In this document: one piece after another, positions 39,173 through 50,902 of the stretch
Layout: every line of letters begins with the position of its first letter
Position numbering within the stretch: the stretch's first letter is position 1
Notes under the pieces: generated by a model
Databases searched by the model: none
Told to the model about the DNA's origin: nothing
What the model saw: the letters and a program-made list of their open reading frames with translations, nothing else
Assembly: GCA_027923505.1 (NCBI GenBank)
Contig: BROI01000002.1
Location: 868,001 to 932,000, forward strand
DNA from: Mayamaea pseudoterrestris
Lineage: Eukaryota > Bacillariophyta > Bacillariophyceae > Sellaphorales > Sellaphoraceae
Direction of reading: 5' to 3'
DNA length: 64,000 bases
Translations under genes and position numbers: made by a program

Positions 39173-39773
39173 TAATTCATCGTCGCACATAAATGGACGT
39201 ATGACTATTGCGATATTAACATGCGGCCGAGCATTGTGCATCACTGGTTGCGGTTGATTGCAGCAAGCAGGCAGACACCGCCGACCGTATTCGAATCGCC
39301 GACAGGTATGAAAGCAAAATGATAAGCTATGCAACCACTTGCTCACCGTTCAACAGCAAGTCATCGATGGAATGATGCGGGGGAGGGGGAGGCACCGACG
39401 AAAGCAGGGTGTTAAAAGTGTACAGAGTACAGAGTCCATCGGTGCGTAACAGAACCGCCCCATACAGATTGCTTAATTTTAGCAAAACACTTTGATTGTG
39501 GGAAAGTGCTTTGCCTTTTAGATAGATGTTGTAACCTTGGCCTTTCAGTTAAAACTATTTGCAACGCTTTGAGCTTGTTAAGTAACTTTCCCAGAAACGT
39601 ATCTTTCACTAAGTAATCTTAAAAATTGCCAGGCTTGCGCGATTGTATTATCGCCAATCATGAACCGAACGCCACATTTTCCGGTGTCGGCATTGAAAGA
39701 TTGATAGCAGCAAGTATAGTCGAACCTATCTTCCCAACCTTGCAAACCTGTGAGATACCAATAATAATAAGCA
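39173..39773. other. Intergenic region with an uncertain small frame
   Basis: Mostly featureless and AT-rich. At its right end a - strand frame (about 39578-39811, opening MCLIDTETLLDDIAYYYWYL) reads rather like protein, with DRFDYTCCYQSFNADTGKCG, but overlaps the start of the next gene and has no recognised family, so it is not called. Confidence 0.4.
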
Positions 39774-41363
39774 ATGTCATCAAGAAGCGTCTCGGTGTCA
39801 ATGAGACACATTACTTGGCTTTCAACAACCAACGCGGATGATGCATCAGTCGAAACGAAAAGCGAGAAGAAACTGCGAAGATGGGCTGCGTCGGGGCAAC
39901 GGCCGAGGCTCGGTAGATCACTCAGCCTTTCTCTAGCACGATCATCGACGGTAGCCTTAGAGGCGCCGATAAATATTCAGCGCCAAGACAGCATGTCTTC
40001 GTTAAAGTCGGATCGACTCGCTTCCGACAGATTCACGCGATCGCGTGGTATTTTCAATCGAGCGCCAACATCAAAAGCAATTCCGACTCTCCAGCGACAA
40101 GATAGTTTGCATAGCGTGGCTTCTGAAAAACCATTTAGGTTAGGACGAACTCTTAGTGTCGCACGGCAAAGGCTGATGAACGTCAAAGCTCCAAATGACA
40201 TTCGACGACAGGGTAGCGCAACAACTGCAGCGTCGGAGAAATCAACTAAATCCAGATCAAAAGAGTTCTCCAGGAGAGGTCAACGACGCGGTACAGCTAG
40301 CTACCCGGTGCTCGATCAAGCATTAAGTTTTGCAAGCCGCATGATCAATGGCGACGATGGATCTACGAGTCAAGGCTCAACGGAGAGCGAAAGTTGCGAA
40401 AAGAAAACGAGAAATATTCCCAAGTACAAGCTGGCGATAGAAAGGACTCCTTCTTTCAGTACACGTCGACTGAAAAACATGAAAATGACGAGCGCGTACT
40501 TAGGCAAGGAAGGCACTTTGCTGTCGCGTAGTCGCAGCAGCACGCCCGCCTGCAGACCAAGCTACTCACAATCAATTGCTCCCAAGCGAAGTACCTCGTT
40601 CGATTCGGTCAGAAAGTACTCATCAAATGTTCAAGAAACACGTAAAGGAACCCCACGCAGTAGTACGCCATCTCCCAGGCAAGGGCAGACGCGGGTAGAG
40701 ACTTCAGAGACGGCCGAGTTAGAAATAACGCACCGTACAATGGAGAGTCCACGGTCAACGCGCCCACAAACAACTAGCAAGGTTAAACAGGGCATTTGGC
40801 TAAAGGCAGCACTCCAAGCCATTCGCGCGCATCAAATCAATGGAAGCAAGCAAGCCAGGAAGGAAACATTAACGACAGTCCTCTCTAGCCCACCTGAAGA
40901 GTGCGAGGTCAACGGGCGTGCAACAACGACTTTGAACTCACTAATCATGACAGCTGACCATTATGTTGCTGAAATTTTACCAACAAATATCGGCAAAGTT
41001 AGTAGAGAAAGCAGGTCCGATTTCTTTGGGGGTCAGGTATCTAAAGCACCCAATACTAGTACCACCGTTTCTGACGTTAAAAGCGAAGGGGAGGAACATC
41101 TTACATATATCGACGATGACGACTCGGTGGCGTCCATGGATCTTCTCTGCAAGTGGTTGGCGTGCGAGAATGTGGAGTTAACTGAAGCTGAAGTATACGC
41201 AAAGAAACAACGGGCAATTCAGAATGGAAAGTTGCTGCCAGACACTGTCATTACGAGTTTAAGCGGCAACGAGTATGTCATGCATCCATTGACCCTGCCG
41301 CAAGCACCAGCGCCTCCAGAGCCAACACGAGGACGTCAGCGCAGAAGAACTTCACGACTTTAA
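39774..41363 (+). CDS. Basic disordered protein with repeated RQxS motifs
   Basis: Single exon, 529 residues. The ATG at 39774 is used, with one at 39801 as an alternative; a short upstream exon cannot be excluded. The first 170 residues carry three spaced copies of a basic-plus-serine motif (IQRQDSMSSLKSD, LQRQDSLHSVASEK, IRRQGSATTAASEK), each followed by a ...F/G-R-x-LS...R unit (RLGRSLSLS, RLGRTLSVA). R-x-x-S of this kind is the target of PKA/AGC kinases and of 14-3-3 proteins. The C-terminal 100 residues look more ordered (DDDSVASMDLLCKWLACENV, ELTEAEVYAKKQRAIQNGKL). No family is recognised; a phospho-regulated scaffold is plausible. Confidence 0.6.
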   Translation: MSSRSVSVSMRHITWLSTTNADDASVETKSEKKLRRWAASGQRPRLGRSLSLSLARSSTVALEAPINIQRQDSMSSLKSDRLASDRFTRSRGIFNRAPTSKAIPTLQRQDSLHSVASEKPFRLGRTLSVARQRLMNVKAPNDIRRQGSATTAASEKSTKSRSKEFSRRGQRRGTASYPVLDQALSFASRMINGDDGSTSQGSTESESCEKKTRNIPKYKLAIERTPSFSTRRLKNMKMTSAYLGKEGTLLSRSRSSTPACRPSYSQSIAPKRSTSFDSVRKYSSNVQETRKGTPRSSTPSPRQGQTRVETSETAELEITHRTMESPRSTRPQTTSKVKQGIWLKAALQAIRAHQINGSKQARKETLTTVLSSPPEECEVNGRATTTLNSLIMTADHYVAEILPTNIGKVSRESRSDFFGGQVSKAPNTSTTVSDVKSEGEEHLTYIDDDDSVASMDLLCKWLACENVELTEAEVYAKKQRAIQNGKLLPDTVITSLSGNEYVMHPLTLPQAPAPPEPTRGRQRRRTSRL

Positions 41364-41558
41364 TTGTACTATAGATTGTGCCACACATTGCAGGAAAATA
41401 TGGCCTTGTCATCAACCAAGGTATAATAACTAGCCGCCGCACCGTTCCAGCCCATAAACAGCACTTCTATATCAGCAGCGTGATTGTACGGTGCAGCGTT
41501 TTAGCAGTTCGTAAACAGATAAAGTTTGCTGTATATTCCCCTCAGATACTCCTAATTT

Positions 41559-42892
41559 TTACACTGGCGGAAAGGCAGCGTCTATTTCTTCCTGAGGGGT
41601 TCCCATCCTTCTCAATTCCTGGCGTTTCTTCAAATGCTCAAAGAGCTGATTGTCCCTGACAATTTTAGCTTCAGCTTCTACTTTGGCAGTTTCAGCTTGT
41701 AACTTTGCAATTTCGGCTTTTGACTTTTCAGCTTCGGCGTCTAGCTTGGCCGCCAGTGCCTTCGATTCTCGGTCTCGGGCTAGTGATCTCCGGTACTTGG
41801 CAGCCGCCTCCATGAGCACGGCTCTCTCAGCAGGAGCAAAGGAAGCCATTACAGGGTCAGGAGGAGGGCCAACGTCGAGCGTAGTGGACTGCGTTTGGTC
41901 AGCAACAACATTGTCGCCAGCGCCCATTTCATTTCGATTATCCGTGGTAATAGAGCTTGCTCGAATGTCATGAGATGCGGCTGGAGATGCAGCAGCAGCA
42001 GCAGGAGGAGGAGGAGGAGGAGGAGCAACAGCGCTACCTTCACCAGCCGGACCATCGGTAGTAGACATGCGTGCACGCACAGCTCTCGAACTTGGGTTGG
42101 CAGTATTGTCCTGGTTGTCACGGCGCTTTTGTCCTTGGGCTCCGGCGGTCGATGGCATGGCCTGTGGAGGTATTGATGTCGAGGCCGACAATGGGGAAGC
42201 CACCAGAGGTTGAGGCTCAGACAACTTCAAAAGTGTACCGTTTCGCCAATGAGAATTCAGTTTCTTCCCATTCTTGAAGGTGACAACACCATGTGCATCA
42301 TGTTTCGAGTCGTTCTTGTAGCCCCCTACGTAGTTGTACGGGCGCCTGGCACCATCGAGGTGAATGATTGGAGTGCGTCTGTGTTTCGTCTTGTTCTTTT
42401 CCCAAGCGTCTGCACATTCCAACCAAGTAGCAGACCCGTTTCCGTGGCAAAGGCCATCTTTCCAATCTCCAACGTAAATCAAGCCCTATAAATACGAATT
42501 AGAATACATAAACGGCTTGTGAGACATCGCTGGCAAAAAATAAAATCCTTGCGAAAGCTTGCAGCTTGTACGCAACGGCTCACCTCGTATCCAACGGAGC
42601 GATTGAACAAGACTCCAAATCCATGCGGCATGCCATTCTTCATTTCTCCATAGTACATGTCTTTGCTGCCACCAAACAGTCGAATGGGTCGATCAGCGGG
42701 CCCACTGAATCGTTCCACGGAGCGGTCACCTAGGTTCATTTCGTACCACTTTTGCTGCCCATCATACAAATCATCGTCTTCGCAGCGGCGCAAAGATTCT
42801 TCCTTTGTGACCCAGCAGTCGTTTGGCGGACTTGCGCTGGACTTTTTCGTTTTTTGATTCTGCTTCATTGAATCGTTTTGCTGCAAAGGCAT
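41559..42892 (-). CDS. MORN-repeat protein with a coiled-coil tail
   Basis: Exons 42892-42584 and 42485-41559 (98-nt intron, phase 0), giving 411 residues. The junction lies between two MORN units: YYGEMKNGMPHGFGVLFN in exon 1 and YVGDWKDGLCHGNGSATW in exon 2; a third (YVGGYKNDSKHDAHGVVTFKN) follows. MORN units (Y-x-G-x-W/M-x-x-G-x-x-H-G-x-G) support membrane or protein contacts. The centre is Pro/Ala/Ser-rich with a run of prolines. Residues about 330-400 form a long charged coiled coil (LDAEAEKSKAEIAKLQAETA). Probably a cytoskeletal or membrane-contact scaffold. Its promoter is shared with the cyclase fusion. Confidence 0.75.
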
Positions 42893-43290
42893 GACGATTG
42901 ACAATGTCGCGACAACAAGCAAAAGCGTGGTCGGTGACTACCGTATTCAAGCTTCTATGGTACTTCAAGACCGCTGCACCCTCAAATGCTTTAATTAGTA
43001 TCAGCGAGCGACGCAGAGTGTACGGTATACTGTTATGACGCAGCCGAATGTGAGCGCACAGCGCATGTGCTTGTGATATCTTTTGGTGCCAAGGCCGCGA
43101 CGTCACCAACAAGCTAAGAACCGGTACGACATAAAACAAATTTTAAGTTTCGGTACGACATACACGACATCGATGACTCTTTTGGGATGCTGCCACAACA
43201 TGAACCCATGGAACGAAGCATGATTACGGTCTTTGATCATGCAGTAGTCGCCATCTAGTCCTAGGAGTCTCTTTATAAGGCAAAAACAGC
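42893..43290. promoter_or_regulatory. Divergent promoter with two CGGTACGACATA motifs
   Basis: Lies between the MORN gene and the channel-cyclase gene. CGGTACGACATA occurs twice in the same orientation, beginning at 43121 and 43151. The nine-base core CGGTACGAC is the same as in the 27-bp repeat at 36375 and 37484. No open frame of note. Confidence 0.5.
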
Positions 43291-46200
43291 ATGGATCCAT
43301 TACTAGGAAGTCTTAAAAATTCAGAAGAAAACGATGAAAGCAGCAACACCTACGACGAGGAGCTCGGCAATAGTGGCGCACTCTCCAACATGAGCGACCT
43401 TCCAGCCCCGTATGGAACAAGACCAGCGCCTGTTTTGCAAGGTGCGTTGCTGCAGTCAATACTTTCTGATTTTCCAAAAACTGAAAATAGGCGGGCACGG
43501 AAAACGAATGCTACAAACGACACTGATGATGATCCTTTTGCTTCCACTCCGTCAGACCAAGTAGAAGCAGATGACCTTGACGACGGATCTGATCATGCAC
43601 AAGAACCTGTTACAACGGATCCGACAACTCCACGAGCTAGCAATAGTAAATTACCTCATATCATGTCGTTACCGCCGAGGACAAGGTCATCTGGAGCTCG
43701 CCTGATTGGTGGCGCCAGCGAACATGAGCTGCGAGGATCCTTTATTGACGCGCTTCGCCGCGAAGGCCTTGCCACAATCAACTCGGATCGGTCCTTAATA
43801 CGGCCGGATCAAGGTAGTGCAGGTAGTGTCACGGCTGATGCAAATTATGCTTCTGGAACGTATGATTCTCCAACGACAACGACGAATCTACAACATTCAG
43901 CATCCACTCCTTTGCGATCCTCGGCTGGCGCTCGACTCATCACGACGAGTACTGATATACTATCCGCAGCATCGTTACAGCGCATCGATTTTGCCAGGCA
44001 ACCAAATACTCCCGTAACAAAAAGACCCAGCTTTCTCACGTCCAAGCTCATTAGTGCCCGACTAAAAAAGAGTCGATTTGCTCATCAAGGCAAGTCGCCG
44101 TCCGACTTGAACTATGTGGAGGAGCCAAGTGAGCCAATCAAGGCTGATGCAATGCGTCGCTTCAATCCTGGTCAATTAGTTTTAGTTAATAATCAAACGC
44201 TGGGATGGATGCGACTGGTCAATGCCTACGGCTTTCCGCCCGGATCTGGTGAATCAGTGGACGAACGCAGTGGGCCTTACCAATTCGTCTTGGCAAGCGT
44301 CAAGGAGGTGCACTTTGATGAGGTGCAACCATATTATACAGTCACCATTATACATTCAGGCGTTGAGGAGCGAGCCAATGGCGAGTACATGCACTCCATT
44401 CCCACGCTGGAAGGTGAGCAAGCTGCCATTAGAGCCGCGACGGAGGAGATTGATCAGGATGAATTGAATGACGAACTGGGAGCGGCGGGTCAAGCGGATA
44501 ATGAACATGAATTGGGCATTTGTGATCATTTGGCATTTTGTATCTTGTCCGTACTGGTGCCCTTCGTTTGGACGTATGACGTTTTAATGCATGTTGGGCG
44601 CAAGCACGTGTTACCTCTTGGTCGATTCGTCCTTGAAGTGGCGCGTGCGCAGGGTACCTTGGTTTTGGACGGCAAGAAACCTTACAGATGTCCCATGCGC
44701 TTTACGATTGTGAATTTTGTCGTGCTCTGCAGTGTTTGGTTTGTGTTCATGGACATGATACGACTTGCACTTTTGCCGTCGAGTCTGGATGATGCGATTG
44801 CACAAGTTGACCTTTTTGTCTGGATTGTCTTGATGCTTGAGCTTTTATTTCAGATATTTATTCGACCAGACGGCTTTAATAATTTGATATTATCCGACAA
44901 AGCGTACAGTCCAACGACGATTCGATACATCAGCTGGTTTCACCTTTCAATTGAGTTGATTTCAATGCTGTTGTTCATTCCAGAGTTCATTTGCGTATTG
45001 CCAAATCAGTTTTCTTGCAGCCAGGCATTGCCATTCTCGCTTCATAGAGCACTGTTGCGCGGAATTATTGGGCCGACACGACTACAAGCGTTTTTCGGGC
45101 ACGCCTACATTGCACTTGTACGGCTCCGCGTTTTTGGTTTGATACGGCACTGGAGAAATATGTGGATCACGAACACATTTGTAACAATGAAGTGGGCTGG
45201 ACATCATACAGCAGGCTTGAGAGCGTTAATTCCCTTGAAGACCGGCAAGAATGCACGCGAAAAGAAGGCACTCCTCGCGAAAAAGAAATTGACAACGGAA
45301 CAGCTTGAGCAAAGAAGGAAGGACTCTGTTTTGACCAACGCATCAACTATCGGTACAGCGCTCATGGCGACGAATTCCTATCGCGCACTTGGTTTGTATT
45401 GGTTCATCTTCGGACTGTTCCCTGTCATGTATTGCATCAGCCAATCATTTATAAACCCACTTGGTTACGAGATGACGAACTTACTTGAGCAAACGAACTT
45501 AATGGCAAACGACAATGCTGCTGAGACTTGTCAATTTCTTGGTAGTTCGATTTGGGCATGGATCACCTCCGTGGCAATGCAAAGTGGCGAAAAGGGCCGC
45601 TACAAAGACCCGTATCTCATGACAATGGAGATTGCCCCAAATCGATGCTCTTTTCAAGGCGAAAACGGAACCCTCCGCCAGTACTGCAAGACAGTCCAAG
45701 ATTTGGGTATTCCACAGAGCACCTTAGCGTTGCCGAGCTGGTCCGCGGAACGTCTTGAAGTGTTTCAAACGCTTTGTCAAGCCTGGAGTAAGACTTGGGG
45801 TGCACCCGACAAATCTCCGGAAAGTATTGCCACAGCAACCAACAAGCGAATAGGTTCGATAATGCCCTACAGCTCCATAAACTCGAGCAATCTGACACTT
45901 TATGAGGTTGGAGGAATATCAACTATCGAGAATGCAAATTATTCTGTGACGGCTGTGTTCGACGCGACGCTGAGCATTGAACTTGCGTAAGTATTCTGAA
46001 TTATTGTGATGCAACCATCAACGAAAGAGAATGGCTCATTTTTGCTCTTTGTAGTGCAAGCTCTTGCTTACTGTCACAAATTTGTCTGCTGTTTGTTGTT
46101 CTTGGAGGCTTGTCAGTGCTTCGAAGAGATGCTGAGGTATTGGTTCTTGATCCCTTGCGGCGAATGTTGAAAAAGGTTGCTCAGTACGCCAAAAATCCCC

Positions 46201-47883
46201 TTGCGCAGCCACATGCCAGACATTCCATTTCTCAATCTCAATACAGTGATAGCGATACAAGTACCTCATCTGATAGCAGTGGCGATGGTGAGCGAGAGCT
46301 TGGAAGCTTCGAAACCGAACGGCTAATTACTGCTGTAAATAAAATAACGGACTTGCTTCGGAAGTGTTGGGGTGTTGCAGGCGCTGACATTATCTCCACT
46401 AATTTGGCTGCACGTGAAGGCGCCTTAGAAGTTTTCAATCCTACTGTGCCTGGGAAGAGTGTCTATGCTCTCTTTGGCTTTGCTTATATAAACGACTTTG
46501 ATCATATTTTAATGTCACTCCAAGACGATGTGATGATTCTTATCAACGACGTTGCCGCTGTACTTCACGGGGAAGTATTTCGATGGGGATTTGGTGACTC
46601 AGGTAAAGTGCTGTTGCGTTGATATTTGCTACGCGCCGGATAGATTTGTTTCTGCTCGGTCAGCTGCACTCCCTCTGCTGACGTTGTGGTTCTCTTTCAT
46701 GCTATCAGGACAATGCAACAAGAACCTTGGTGCAGCGTTTTTGATGGTATTTCGCATCGGTCTGGTCAACGAGGTAATTGAAAAGCTAGAGCAAGCAACT
46801 GATGTGATATTTAGCACTTCCAAAGGAACAACGACACAAGGGGCGGCAGCCAATCGTTCACATCGTTCACACCAACGAATATGCTCCCAAGTTAACAGCA
46901 ATCGAAACTCTCAAGAGTCAAACCGATCCGTTGGTTCCAGCGGTCGCGATGACATGTCCACCGGCTCCTCGCATATGCGCACGAAGCGCACTCGTGCACT
47001 CAAGAAGAAGAGAGAAATCGATCCAAAGACACTTTCGCTTCAGTCGCTGCCTGGTATTAGCACATTTACCGACCGGGCGGTCATTGGTATGCTAAAGGCT
47101 TTTGCCGGCGTACATCGTGACAACAAGATTCGTAACTGGAACAATGATTTTCGTCTGAGCGCAGGTGTCGGAGCGTTCGAGGTGAGCATGATATTCGGCA
47201 TGGATGCAGGCTGGGCCGTCGAAGGTGCCGTCGGTAGCGAATATAAGATTGACGCGACCTATCTCAGTCCGCATGTTAACATGGCGAGTCGCATGATGAT
47301 GGCTAGCAAGCAGTATGGTGTTAAAATCATGCTCAGTCAGTCGGTGCAGGAGCTCATGAGCGATGTTGCCAATACCAAGTTACGCCACTTGGATACAGTC
47401 ACAGTCAAGGGGTCGTCCGTGAAGCAGCGAATTTATACGTACGATGCTCGAGCCCAAGGGGTTGATTTCTTCTTGTTTAGTCGGACGGATGAGCAGGCTG
47501 ATTACGATGCGGAAAAATACACTCCTCGTATTTGGGACACGGATCAAGACTTGCTATCCATGCGGCAGCATGTTTCCGAACACTTCCTTACCGTGTACAA
47601 TAGAGGTCACAAGGCGTACATTCAAGGCGACTGGGAGAAGGCTCTTCCATTGCTGGAACGAGCCAACGAAATCATGGTTGAAACAGCGCTGGAGGAAGGC
47701 TATCTAGAGGACCAATTTGAGGCTTTGGAGATGCAATCTGGAGACGACGCCAAGGCAGCCGAGGAGGAGCTCAAGCGCATGAATGGCGACGGTCCTAGTC
47801 TGTATCTTGTAGCATTCATTAAGTCGTTCGGCGGCAAGGCGCCCGACGATTGGGAGGGTTGGCATCCGCTGACTCGCAAATAG
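43291..47883 (+). CDS. Multi-pass channel-like protein fused to a class III nucleotide-cyclase domain
   Basis: Exons 43291-45986, 46055-46602 and 46709-47883, giving 1472 residues. The second junction rebuilds GFGDSGQCNKNLGAAFL. Residues 1-400 are disordered and acidic, with a folded patch near 285-370. From about 470 come six or so membrane segments arranged like an ion-channel voltage sensor (one helix reads ALVRLRVFGLIRHWRN), then a large outside loop with Cys and glycosylation sites, and a last span (LLSQICLLFVVLGGLSVL). The cyclase domain follows (about 1040-1350): VYALFGFAYINDFDHIL; RLSAGVGAFEVSMIFGMDAG; and YKIDATYLSPHVNMASRMMM with the N-x-x-x-R transition-state pair. The usual first metal Asp (F-x-D-I/V) is absent, so catalysis is uncertain. 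A helical TPR-like tail ends the protein. Likely couples membrane signals to cGMP or cAMP. Confidence 0.85.
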
Positions 47884-48073
47884 TAGATACGAACAATAAG
47901 AAACACAAAAACGCTCATCTACTAATCACGACATGTTGCCGTAGCTCTTATGGCGAAAGACTTCTAAACCAAGGACCAATTAATCAGTTCCGGCAGAAGC
48001 GCCTGCTTAAAGGTCATTCAATCATCTCCAAGGTCATGACATCCGCTCCAGGTGGCAAAAGCCTTTGTGCTAT

Positions 48074-48643
48074 TTACAAATCATCATCCTCAGAAGGATC
48101 AGGCTGCGCAGTAGGAGCTGAATTATCGTTGCTTGACGCGGTCGGGTTTGATCCAAACTCCCAATCCTGTCGACAGATTGGACAAGAATTCTTGGATGTC
48201 GTTTGACTTAACCACTTGCCGACACACTGCAAGTGAAAGGCATGCTTGCATTTACCGTAGACGACGGGGCAGTCGTCGCCCGGATACTTGATTCCAGGAG
48301 CTGTCGATTCGTAGGCGTTTTGACAAATGGAGCAAACGTCGCCCGGATCACCAGCGTTCCAAGTCCACTGCGCGACAGCTGTAAAACGTTATAAATAAAC
48401 AAATCAGACATTTGCGTAATGAGAAATATAAGGAATAAAAGATAGAGAGTAGGAGAAGACCAAAGCCTTCATGAAAGGGGTACTTTCGAATTGGTGTTTG
48501 CACGCATGCGATGTCAATTCTCTCACTCTATTTCGACATGACTATTCTTCTCGTCAAAACGCACCATGAAACCTCTTGACGCGCACCACGAGACGTCGCT
48601 GCGGCTGTTGCTCCGTCAACTGTGTCGTCGGTTGACTCGCCAT
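48074..48643 (-). CDS. APC11: Anaphase-promoting complex RING subunit APC11
   Basis: Exons 48643-48565 and 48378-48074 (186-nt intron, phase 1), giving 127 residues. The small first exon ends VVRVKRFH and joins exon 2 as RVKRFHAVAQWTWNAGDPGD, matching the KVK...W-x-GVAxWxW opening of APC11. The RING-H2 finger is complete: VCSICQNAY, YPGDDCPVVYGKCKHAFHLQC (the GDDCP hallmark of APC11), KWL, SCPICRQDW. A Gln/Thr-rich N-terminus and an acidic Ser-rich C-terminal tail are additions to the usual 84-residue protein. An earlier ATG at 48748 would add 35 residues. APC11 binds the E2 and catalyses ubiquitin transfer to mitotic cyclins and securin. Confidence 0.9.
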
Positions 48644-49105
48644 GTAACGATTGCCGCTTGCTGGCTGCTGCTGCTGATTGATTGTTTGTAGTGGCGCTGA
48701 ATGGTGCACAACGGTCTCTCTGGTCGCCCGTTTGCGGCTCGATGACATAAGCAATGGCTACAAACGACTTTTGAAAAACGTCACTGATGGTTGAAGATGC
48801 TGGAAAGATGGATTGTTGCGCTGCGAAACGTTTCAGGCCGCCATGATGGACGTGGGAAACGTTTGGGAGCGCCATTTTGCGCTCGGCGACGCCTCGGACC
48901 ATTCATGTCGTAACGGCAATACGTTATTGTCGCAGTTGAATCGCTGCGGTACTAAAGTAATGATCGGCAGCATCTCCCATGGATTCGAGCAGACGCCAAT
49001 TGAATGAAATAGCTGCAAGGGATCAAATAACACGGGGATCTGCGTCTCTTGCATGGATTTTTGCTGCTCTGGAGTTTTTACAGACGAGTCAAAGTTTTGG
49101 TTAAC
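48644..49105. other. Divergent intergenic region
   Basis: Between APC11 and the five-exon kinase. A 125-codon - strand frame (48528-48902) overlaps the APC11 first exon in another frame and is judged a shadow. No repeats or further genes seen. Confidence 0.45.
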
Positions 49106-50749
49106 ATGACCACGAGAAATAACCATCATGTCGACGACAATCTCGTCTCGGCCATGGAAGGCATATCCATGGAACGAAGCACAAGTTTTCGCTACGAGGA
49201 GCTTGGTCCTCCTTCGTCACCACTAGCTTTTGATGCTCCAATACTAGAGCGCGGACGTCGAGACCAAGTTTTGTGCTACATTCCAGCGACTGGCTCGCAT
49301 CAAGTATTCAAAAATGTACTCTTTCGCAATCCGCATCCACTCCACAAGCTCAAACAGGCCTACTGGCCCGTTCCGGAAAAGAGTACCATCAAAACAATCA
49401 TGGGCCACGTTGAAATCTGCTTGATACTAGAACGTTGCATAAGACAGAGAGAGGATGACGAATCATTTGATGACGACTCCGAAAACGACGACGACGACGA
49501 TGAAGAAATTGTATTTGAACTAACTGATCGAATGGTTGCCGTCAAGGTCAATTACATTGAACGCATTGAACGGCTCAAAACCAAGCACGCCGAAGACCCC
49601 ATGAAGGAAATATCCGCCATGCAGCTTGCCGGAAACAATCATCCAAACGTACTTGGACTAGTGGAAGTCTTGTTTGACGGTCGCAACGTGAATTGCGTGT
49701 TGCGATACTGCGACTCGGGCGATTTGTTCCAGCTGCTGCAGGAGAGTCAACCGTCCAAGGCGCCGCAGCAGCAGCAGCAGCAACAACCAGGACAGCCGGA
49801 ACCAGTGGCCCGCTACTGGTTTCGGCAGCTTGTCGAGGGAGTCAAGTATATACACTCGCGGGGTATGTGCATGTTGCGCTGGCTGCTAGGAGTTAGCAGG
49901 TTGCAGGTTTTGTCATCTGATTTTAGGCTTTATTTCTTACTAATCGCGTCTTTCGTCTTTTTAGGCATTTGCCATCGCGATTTGTCTCCGGAAAATGTCA
50001 TGATTGACAAGGACGGCTGCTTGATCATTGACTTTGGCATGTGTTTGCGCATGCCGTATTTAGAAAATGATCACGCCGCAGCAACGATGACGGACGTAAC
50101 GAGAGGGACGCGGCGCTGCTTGATGAAGCCGCAAGGAGCATGCGGAAAGCTGCCGTACATGAGGTGAGTCGGTGATTGTGGGCAGCAGTCTCCTATACAT
50201 GCAGCGGCTTCTAATCGCTCCTTGCATTAATTATGCTTCGCGTACTGACACCCGAAACGAACATGTATGCAGTCCAGAAATTTTCAAGAATCGTGAGCCG
50301 TTCGACGGAGAGCTCGTCGATGTTTGGACCCTTGGGACAATTTTATTCTGTATGCTAACAGGAAATCGCTCATACCAACAGGTAAGCAACATTTGCTCCA
50401 TCTCAACGCAGTAGCCTGCGTTGACACAGATCAACTAATGTCTCAATCTTGCTATAGCCACATCCGTCAGATGCTCAATTTTATTGGATGACTCATGGAT
50501 TGCCTCAGCTTCTGGCCGACTGGTCGGTCAGTCTGAGCTCCGACGGGGTAGATTTGCTTCAGCAGCTACTGCAAATCAACCCGAGATTAAGAATAAATCT
50601 TGCAGGCATTGAGCGACATCCGTAAGTGGAATATGTCTTTCGGTCACTCGTTGTAACAGGTCGACGACTCAGATATCATTCTTTGTCTATACTTTTCTGG
50701 CAGATGGATGATGCTCCCTGATGAAAGACCGACTCAAATCGTCGTATGA
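49106..50749 (+). CDS. Serine/threonine protein kinase with acidic and poly-Gln inserts
   Basis: Five exons: 49106-49862, 49965-50163, 50273-50381, 50458-50621 and 50704-50749, giving 424 residues; the last exon adds only 15. Each junction keeps a kinase motif intact: HSRGICHRDLSPENV, KLPYMSPEIFK, YQQPHPSDAQFYW, ERHPWM. Catalytic residues are present: the Lys in VAVKVNY, HRDLSPEN and DFG (IIDFGMC). A normal Gly-rich loop is missing; the region is MGHVEICLILE, followed by a long acidic insert (DDDSENDDDDDEE) before the VAVK strand. Seven glutamines encoded mainly by CAG (about 49767-49787) sit before helix E. Family not assigned; the fold looks CAMK/ULK-like. Confidence 0.85.
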
Positions 50750-50902
50750 GCGTATCGGTGTATGCAGCCGCTTCCCTATTGAAATTGTCGATGCATCGCT
50801 TGTTTGTGAAAAGCTTTAGCTAGCTCGACGAACGAGCCAACCGTATTTGTTGTAAAAATGTATGAATATAACAAGTAACTAGCTCAATCATTTTACATCT
50901 AC

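Noticed and set aside
39578-39832. 84-codon - strand frame with Tyr/Trp/Cys-rich protein-like sequence
   Set aside because: Reads fairly well but overlaps the start of the RQxS gene, has no ATG at its very start (the first is 39811) and matches no known family; left as a remark in the intergenic entry.
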